The position numbers were made by a program, and so were the translations under genes. Positions 36,485-40,739 of a DNA stretch of 40,739 nucleotides are shown here, piece after piece. Source of the stretch: a virus; the IMG/VR virus record IMGVR_UViG_3300031673_000174, positions 1-40,739 of that record; one strand, 5' to 3'. How positions within the stretch are numbered: position 1 is the stretch's first letter; every line of letters begins with the position of its first letter. The notes beneath the pieces were generated by a model that saw nothing but the letters and a program-made list of their open reading frames with translations, was not told the origin of the DNA and did not search any database.

Positions 36485-38985
36485 CAGACGAGCCCCCCCT
36501 GCTCGATACCCGCATCGAATCGCACGTCCGCGAAGTGTACCGCCGTACGCCCCGGTCGGAAGGTGTGTACAAGCGTCACGATTTCCGCCGCCTGCGGGAA
36601 AGTCACGCCCAAGCCAGCCAGCCCCTCACACTGGTCGCCCAGTCGCAGAGTCGGCTCGATCCACCAGACAGAGGGGTTGCCGGATATCTGCTGTTGCGCC
36701 GCAAGCTCCGCTTCACTGGCTGCCAACGCTTCAAGCTGCTCTGTCTGATTGAGGCTCAGGAACTCGGGATCGTCATACTCCAGGGATCGAAGCACCGAAT
36801 TGCCACTGGCCCGGTCTCGGAAGGTGAATCGCCCACCACAGTCGATGATCCGCGATGCGGGACGGGCGAAGCCTGAGGTGCTCCACCGCCAGGCGATCAG
36901 CCGCCGGTCGCCCTGGATCGTGCCCGTGACCCGCATTCGGAGCGTGCGATTCAAGATCGCGTTCAAGAAGGACTTGTTCGGCTGTTCTTTGCCCTCGCAC
37001 CACTCGCCCACGTTCTTTACCGGGTCAAAATGCTGATTATCCTCCCAACCCGGCCAGTAGAGGCGCGCCAGGTTCGGATGGCTGATCCTGATCCCGCACT
37101 CATTGTCCAAGGAGGTGATCTTCACGCCGGGGAACGGCGTCCATTCGTCATCGTCCTTGAACTTCATTTCGAGCCGTAGCGGCAGACGCCCCGAATCATG
37201 GGTCTGGCTGATCGGGTAGCCTAAAGGCCGCGACCGGCTGACCCACGGGGCCGCCGCCGCTAGGGCACAACCATAAGGATCAGTAATCGCAAGAACGTTG
37301 ATGTCCAGCGATTGAGAGATCGGCGAGTATTCATCCCATCCTAGCCAGCCGGGCAATGGATAGGTTCGCTGCCATTTCGGGTCGGTCCGGCGGCTGTCGG
37401 TGGGGAAAATCCACACCCGCCCGAGATCCGCTACGTGTTTATGGTCGGGGTGGGCGGAATCATGGATCGACCGTACCACCGGCTGATCGTCCTCGTCAGT
37501 AGCGGGGTCGATAAGATCAAGCCAGTACGCCTGGATCGTCGCCGTAATCGCGGTGACCTCATCGAGCACCGCGAACGCCGGGGGCTGCGCGTCCGCGTGA
37601 TAATCGCCTGCGTTCGCCATTATCCACGGAATCCAGCCGGGCCGCAGGTGCATCGTGACCTCATAGAGCTTGGGCGAGTCCAGGGCGATGACCTCATTCG
37701 TCGCCCGGTGATCCACAGTGAAGGCCGCTGTCTCGCCGGGGTTCTGTTGAGCCATGAGCTTGTCGGAAGGTGGTGCGCCGCCCCACGTTTCCCACGGCGG
37801 ATCGCGCGGCCAGTCGAACTTTTCAGCGCGCCCCATCTGGCTGCCCGTCGTGCCGATCGCATTGTCAGCCATCGGCCAGATTCGCAGTGAGAAGAAGAAG
37901 TCCGCAGCGGTCGTCGGGGATTCTCCGCTACCGGCCCCCTGTCGCTGACCGCGCTTGATTATCGGCACATCGACGTGGAGCCCATGCTGAGTGCAGATCG
38001 TCACGAGAGCCGCCCCCAGGTCCGTAGCGTCCAGGCGGATGTCGTCGCACCGCATAGTCAGCCGCTTGCGGAATTGGTCGGTGTCCTCGGGATCGTGCAG
38101 GTAGCCTTCGTCCTGGAACGGCATCAAGTCCCACCAGAAGCGGATTACGTCGATGTCTTGGGCGTCGATGTAGTTGTGGATCAGGTAGGCTAAGGCTTGG
38201 CCCACCGTCCAATACTCCGCCGTCGGATCGCCGTCATAGGTGAACGTATAGAGGCTGACTTCCGTATCGACGGGCTCGCCTTCCTCTTCATCGCCCAGCG
38301 GTTTCGTCGTCGTGATCGGATCGGCGGATCGGTTCGGCTTGCCGCCCGTGTTGAAATGGCAAGGCAGACTATCGACAAACTCGACATCTGGGGCGTCGAT
38401 ATCCCACTCCTCGTAAGGCTTTCGCCGCATCCACCGCCCCCACACCATCGAATCAGGATGCTGACTGAGTTGGATATCCGCCAGCGAACGGGCCATGACG
38501 GTGACCCGCTGGCGTACTTTGTCCCAGCGTATTGAGGCGGTCTCCACGTATCCGCAGAAAAGCACCTGGGCATTGCCCTCAACTTCGCGCACGATGATCC
38601 GCTTGTCCGTCACCATGCGTTCAAGCCAGTCGGTGAAGTGCACGTCCCCGATCCCGCCAGGTGCGGGCTGCCCGCCCGCGATCAAGTCTTCCCAGTTCAG
38701 ATCGACGATGAAGGTAGCGGTACTGTCCTGTCCGTCGCAGCGTACCGTTACATCCGCAGGCAGCAGCTTTTGAACGATATCGAATTCATCGGTCTTATAG
38801 CCGGTTTCCAGTAAGACATGATACGGCGTATGGCGGAAGGTCCGCGAGTCCGGGGCATTCGCCCAGCGAGCCAGCGGTCCGCCGTCGCGGTCGTGGGCGA
38901 TCGCTGTGTCCTTGACGGGCGAACGCTGACCCAGAGCAGGCGTGTTCTGCTCGGCTGTCTGGTATGCCTCGCGTACCGTGACCAT
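36484..38985 (-). CDS. Large tail hub/baseplate protein
   Basis: 833 residues, the largest protein here. Residues of about 60-170 (TDEFDIVQKLLPADVTVRCD, then VLFCGYVETASIRWDKVRQR and VTVMARSLADIQ) look like a tail-hub domain (gp27/Dit-Tal type, F-x-G-x-I/V then beta barrel). The middle carries ATVTAFTVDHRATNEVIAL-like beta regions and the C-terminus a helical LNQTEQLEALAASEAELAAQ. Position after tape measure and the distal tail gene supports a hub role. Exact family not identified. Confidence 0.6.
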   Translation of the reverse strand: MVTVREAYQTAEQNTPALGQRSPVKDTAIAHDRDGGPLARWANAPDSRTFRHTPYHVLLETGYKTDEFDIVQKLLPADVTVRCDGQDSTATFIVDLNWEDLIAGGQPAPGGIGDVHFTDWLERMVTDKRIIVREVEGNAQVLFCGYVETASIRWDKVRQRVTVMARSLADIQLSQHPDSMVWGRWMRRKPYEEWDIDAPDVEFVDSLPCHFNTGGKPNRSADPITTTKPLGDEEEGEPVDTEVSLYTFTYDGDPTAEYWTVGQALAYLIHNYIDAQDIDVIRFWWDLMPFQDEGYLHDPEDTDQFRKRLTMRCDDIRLDATDLGAALVTICTQHGLHVDVPIIKRGQRQGAGSGESPTTAADFFFSLRIWPMADNAIGTTGSQMGRAEKFDWPRDPPWETWGGAPPSDKLMAQQNPGETAAFTVDHRATNEVIALDSPKLYEVTMHLRPGWIPWIMANAGDYHADAQPPAFAVLDEVTAITATIQAYWLDLIDPATDEDDQPVVRSIHDSAHPDHKHVADLGRVWIFPTDSRRTDPKWQRTYPLPGWLGWDEYSPISQSLDINVLAITDPYGCALAAAAPWVSRSRPLGYPISQTHDSGRLPLRLEMKFKDDDEWTPFPGVKITSLDNECGIRISHPNLARLYWPGWEDNQHFDPVKNVGEWCEGKEQPNKSFLNAILNRTLRMRVTGTIQGDRRLIAWRWSTSGFARPASRIIDCGGRFTFRDRASGNSVLRSLEYDDPEFLSLNQTEQLEALAASEAELAAQQQISGNPSVWWIEPTLRLGDQCEGLAGLGVTFPQAAEIVTLVHTFRPGRTAVHFADVRFDAGIEQGGLV

Positions 38986-39485
38986 TACTCAAGCACCTCA
39001 AAGCTCATTCGGAACTGCTGCCATACCGGATAGCTGCCGATCCCCGTGGTTGCCCGCCGCCCGATCCGCTCGTAAGCCCGCAGGACGACCCGCAGGCCGA
39101 TAATCCGCGTAGAGGTCCACGACAACCGCGTTGGCTGTGCTTTCGCCATCGTGGCCGGTGTGCGGAGCCGCTCGCCGGTTATCGGGTTGTGCCACGTGCC
39201 GTAAACGTAGGTCTCGATCTCCGCCTCGATGGTATCCAGCCGGGTCGCCAAGTCCGCCCGGATAACCCCTTCGATAATGACCAGCCGTCGCTGGAAACCC
39301 ATGATCTCTTTGAACGTCTGATCGGATTCCGGCAGGGTGATATCGCTGGTCGCTACCTGGAGGGGCTGCTGGGTCAGCCGGTTTGTCGAATGGGCTTGGC
39401 TGGCGGTATGGTAAATCCCCGTCGCCTGTCCCCAGTCCAGGATGGCCACGCTGTTGTAACCGCCGAACTCCGGGTAGGCTGCCAT
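38985..39485 (-). CDS. Probable distal tail / tail-completion protein
   Basis: 166 residues. MAAYPEFGGYNSVAILDWGQ, then ESDQTFKEIMGFQRRLVIIE, GVIRADLATRLDTIEAEIET and LSWTSTRIIGLRVVLRAYER. The mixture of a beta core with one long helix, and the place between tape measure and hub, suits a distal tail or adaptor protein. It overlaps both neighbours by one base. The family call is context-based. Confidence 0.55.
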   Translation of the reverse strand: MAAYPEFGGYNSVAILDWGQATGIYHTASQAHSTNRLTQQPLQVATSDITLPESDQTFKEIMGFQRRLVIIEGVIRADLATRLDTIEAEIETYVYGTWHNPITGERLRTPATMAKAQPTRLSWTSTRIIGLRVVLRAYERIGRRATTGIGSYPVWQQFRMSFEVLE

Positions 39486-40739
39486 CAGTTACGCCCCCCC
39501 GAGCGGACGCGCTCGTTGCCGGTCTTTGCGTGGACAGTGGCGTTATACTGCTTGTTCTCGGCAATGTTGACATTGAGCGTCACATCACTTGGCCCCATAT
39601 GCCCGGTGCGACGTAACAGCATTTCTAATGCCTGCATCTGGGCCGAGCTAAAGCCCCATTCCTGCGCTTGTGGACCACCGATAAGACTCCATAGTTCAAG
39701 CCCCAAGCCGACTCCAGTCTCTCGACGTGCCTCCTCAAATAGCTGTTCCTGCGGTGTCCGCCCGGCTAGACGTGCCCTGGCATCAATTGTGATTGCGCGA
39801 TACTGTGCGTCTTGTTCGTATTTCGCGAGCTTCCGCTTATAAGTCTCAGCGGTTTCTAATACTTCTTTTCGATCCTCTTCACTTAAACCCCATATCCCTT
39901 CCTTTAGGAATTGCTCGGCTTCGGGGCCGCTGATATCCTCCCGCATACGTTGCCGCCGCATTTCCTTGTCGGCTTCCGCTCGGCGCTCTTCTTCTTCTTC
40001 CGCCCGTTCAAGCCGCTCGCGGCGGTGGCGCCGCTCGAAATCCCGCGCCCGCTTTTCCTGGCTTCCAGCGATATCAATCGTTTCGCCAGCGGCGGTTACT
40101 CGCCTCATTTCTTCCCGAGTAACGAGCCCGATACCCGCGACGATGTTCTGCCGCAATTCGTCTTGCAGGTCCGCAGCGAATCGGGGAGCTTCCATGCGAT
40201 ACATCTCTCGCGCTTGGGTTTCCTCTTCCGCCGTAAACCCCTTTTCTTTACGTAGCCGCGACAGTTCTCGCATTTGCGTCACGGCTTCATCTTCCAGTTT
40301 CACCTCTTCGGCTTGGGCGTCTTTGCGGCGTTGCTCCTCCTCCCTGAGCTTCGCTACCGCTTCCCGGTGCTGATTGATCGCCCACGTAAGCGCTATTACG
40401 CCGCCATAAGCCAGTCCGCCCGCGCCGAGCAACCCGAGCACGCCGCTATACTTTTCGATACCCGATGCCAGCGCAGAGAACGTGCCCCTCAGCGTCATCT
40501 GCTTAGTGGCCAGGTCGCCCGCGATCTTGGCGCCCTTCTCCATTGACGCGATGAACGCCCCGAGCATGGGGTTAACGCGGCTGCCCAGCTCCGCATAGTC
40601 CCCGACCGCAGCCGTTGCTTTGGTCTGAGCGGTAGTGAACTCGTCAAGAGGTGGAGCAGCTTCGGTTATCTTTTGGGTGAACCGATCCTGGGCGTCCGCG
40701 ACCTTGTGAAAATCGGCGGCCCCCTTGTCAGCCCCCTGG
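39485..40739 (-). CDS. Tape-measure protein, allele A (5' end beyond the window edge)
   Basis: The frame is open to the last base of the window; joined through the shared repeat to the start codon at 2859 it would be about 430 residues. A hydrophobic segment (KYSGVLGLLGAGGLAYGGVI) near residue 110 is followed by a long charged coiled coil (RREAVAKL..., ERAEEEEERRAEADKEMRRQ), then a C-terminal QLFEEARRETGVGLGLELWS. This is the usual tape-measure layout, but short, predicting a tail of roughly 60-70 nm if 0.15 nm per residue holds. Differs from allele B (2125-2859) after the first 70 residues. Confidence 0.75.
   Translation of the reverse strand, partial: QGADKGAADFHKVADAQDRFTQKITEAAPPLDEFTTAQTKATAAVGDYAELGSRVNPMLGAFIASMEKGAKIAGDLATKQMTLRGTFSALASGIEKYSGVLGLLGAGGLAYGGVIALTWAINQHREAVAKLREEEQRRKDAQAEEVKLEDEAVTQMRELSRLRKEKGFTAEEETQAREMYRMEAPRFAADLQDELRQNIVAGIGLVTREEMRRVTAAGETIDIAGSQEKRARDFERRHRRERLERAEEEEERRAEADKEMRRQRMREDISGPEAEQFLKEGIWGLSEEDRKEVLETAETYKRKLAKYEQDAQYRAITIDARARLAGRTPQEQLFEEARRETGVGLGLELWSLIGGPQAQEWGFSSAQMQALEMLLRRTGHMGPSDVTLNVNIAENKQYNATVHAKTGNERVRSGGRN
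40611..40729. repeat. 119-bp exact repeat of 2693-2811
   Basis: The right-end copy of the tape-measure 5' segment. The final 48 bases of the window also overlap bases 1-48 with a single mismatch. The most economical reading is a circular or terminally redundant genome whose ends were not merged because two alleles differ by SNPs. Confidence 0.95.

Overview
The window is essentially a complete tailed-phage genome with a Mu-type head module, probably infecting a member of the Planctomycetes. The host inference rests on one early gene (22252-22797). It encodes a lipoprotein with the Cys-rich, dockerin-like calcium loop and following DFAALQ stretch that is characteristic of planctomycete secreted proteins. 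All convincing phage genes lie on the minus strand and are tightly packed, mostly with ATGA or TGATG overlaps.

Layout, read in the direction of transcription (high to low coordinates). (1) Early region, 28.3 to 15.7 kb: three operons, each starting at a copy of the same promoter/operator (28292-28393, 26575-26673, 18333-18432). They carry small membrane proteins, a RuvC-like resolvase, an HTH protein, an SbcC/RecF-like ATPase, a DUF5131 protein, a Lar-like anti-restriction protein, a pentapeptide-repeat protein, an SNF2-like helicase paired with a DNA methyltransferase, a YqaJ exonuclease and a RecT annealing protein. (2) Packaging and head, 15.4 to 5.4 kb: small and large terminase, DUF935 portal, gpF-like minor head protein, I-like protease, scaffold, decoration proteins, gpT-like capsid protein, gp36-like and gpG-like proteins. 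(3) Tail, 5.4 kb down to 2.87 kb and continuing from 40.7 kb down to 28.4 kb: tail completion, tube, tape measure, hub, fibre, beta-helix spike, a possible one-piece spanin and other virion proteins. A SpeD-like pyruvoyl decarboxylase gene sits inside the tail-completion operon.

The two window ends meet inside the tape-measure gene. Bases 2693-2811 and 40611-40729 are identical (119 bp). Closing the molecule there would give a circular map of about 37.9 kb transcribed in one direction.

The first 2.8 kb does not fit that circle. It starts with an exact 127-bp copy of 2775-2901. About 2 kb of bacterial-looking DNA follows: a truncated S8 peptidase, an AAA ATPase and a plus-strand DUF2188 gene. 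Then comes a second, diverged and truncated tape-measure allele. This is either an assembly or strain chimera or a real insertion with duplication. I favour the former but cannot decide from the sequence.

No integrase, transposase, replicative polymerase, primase or endolysin was recognised.
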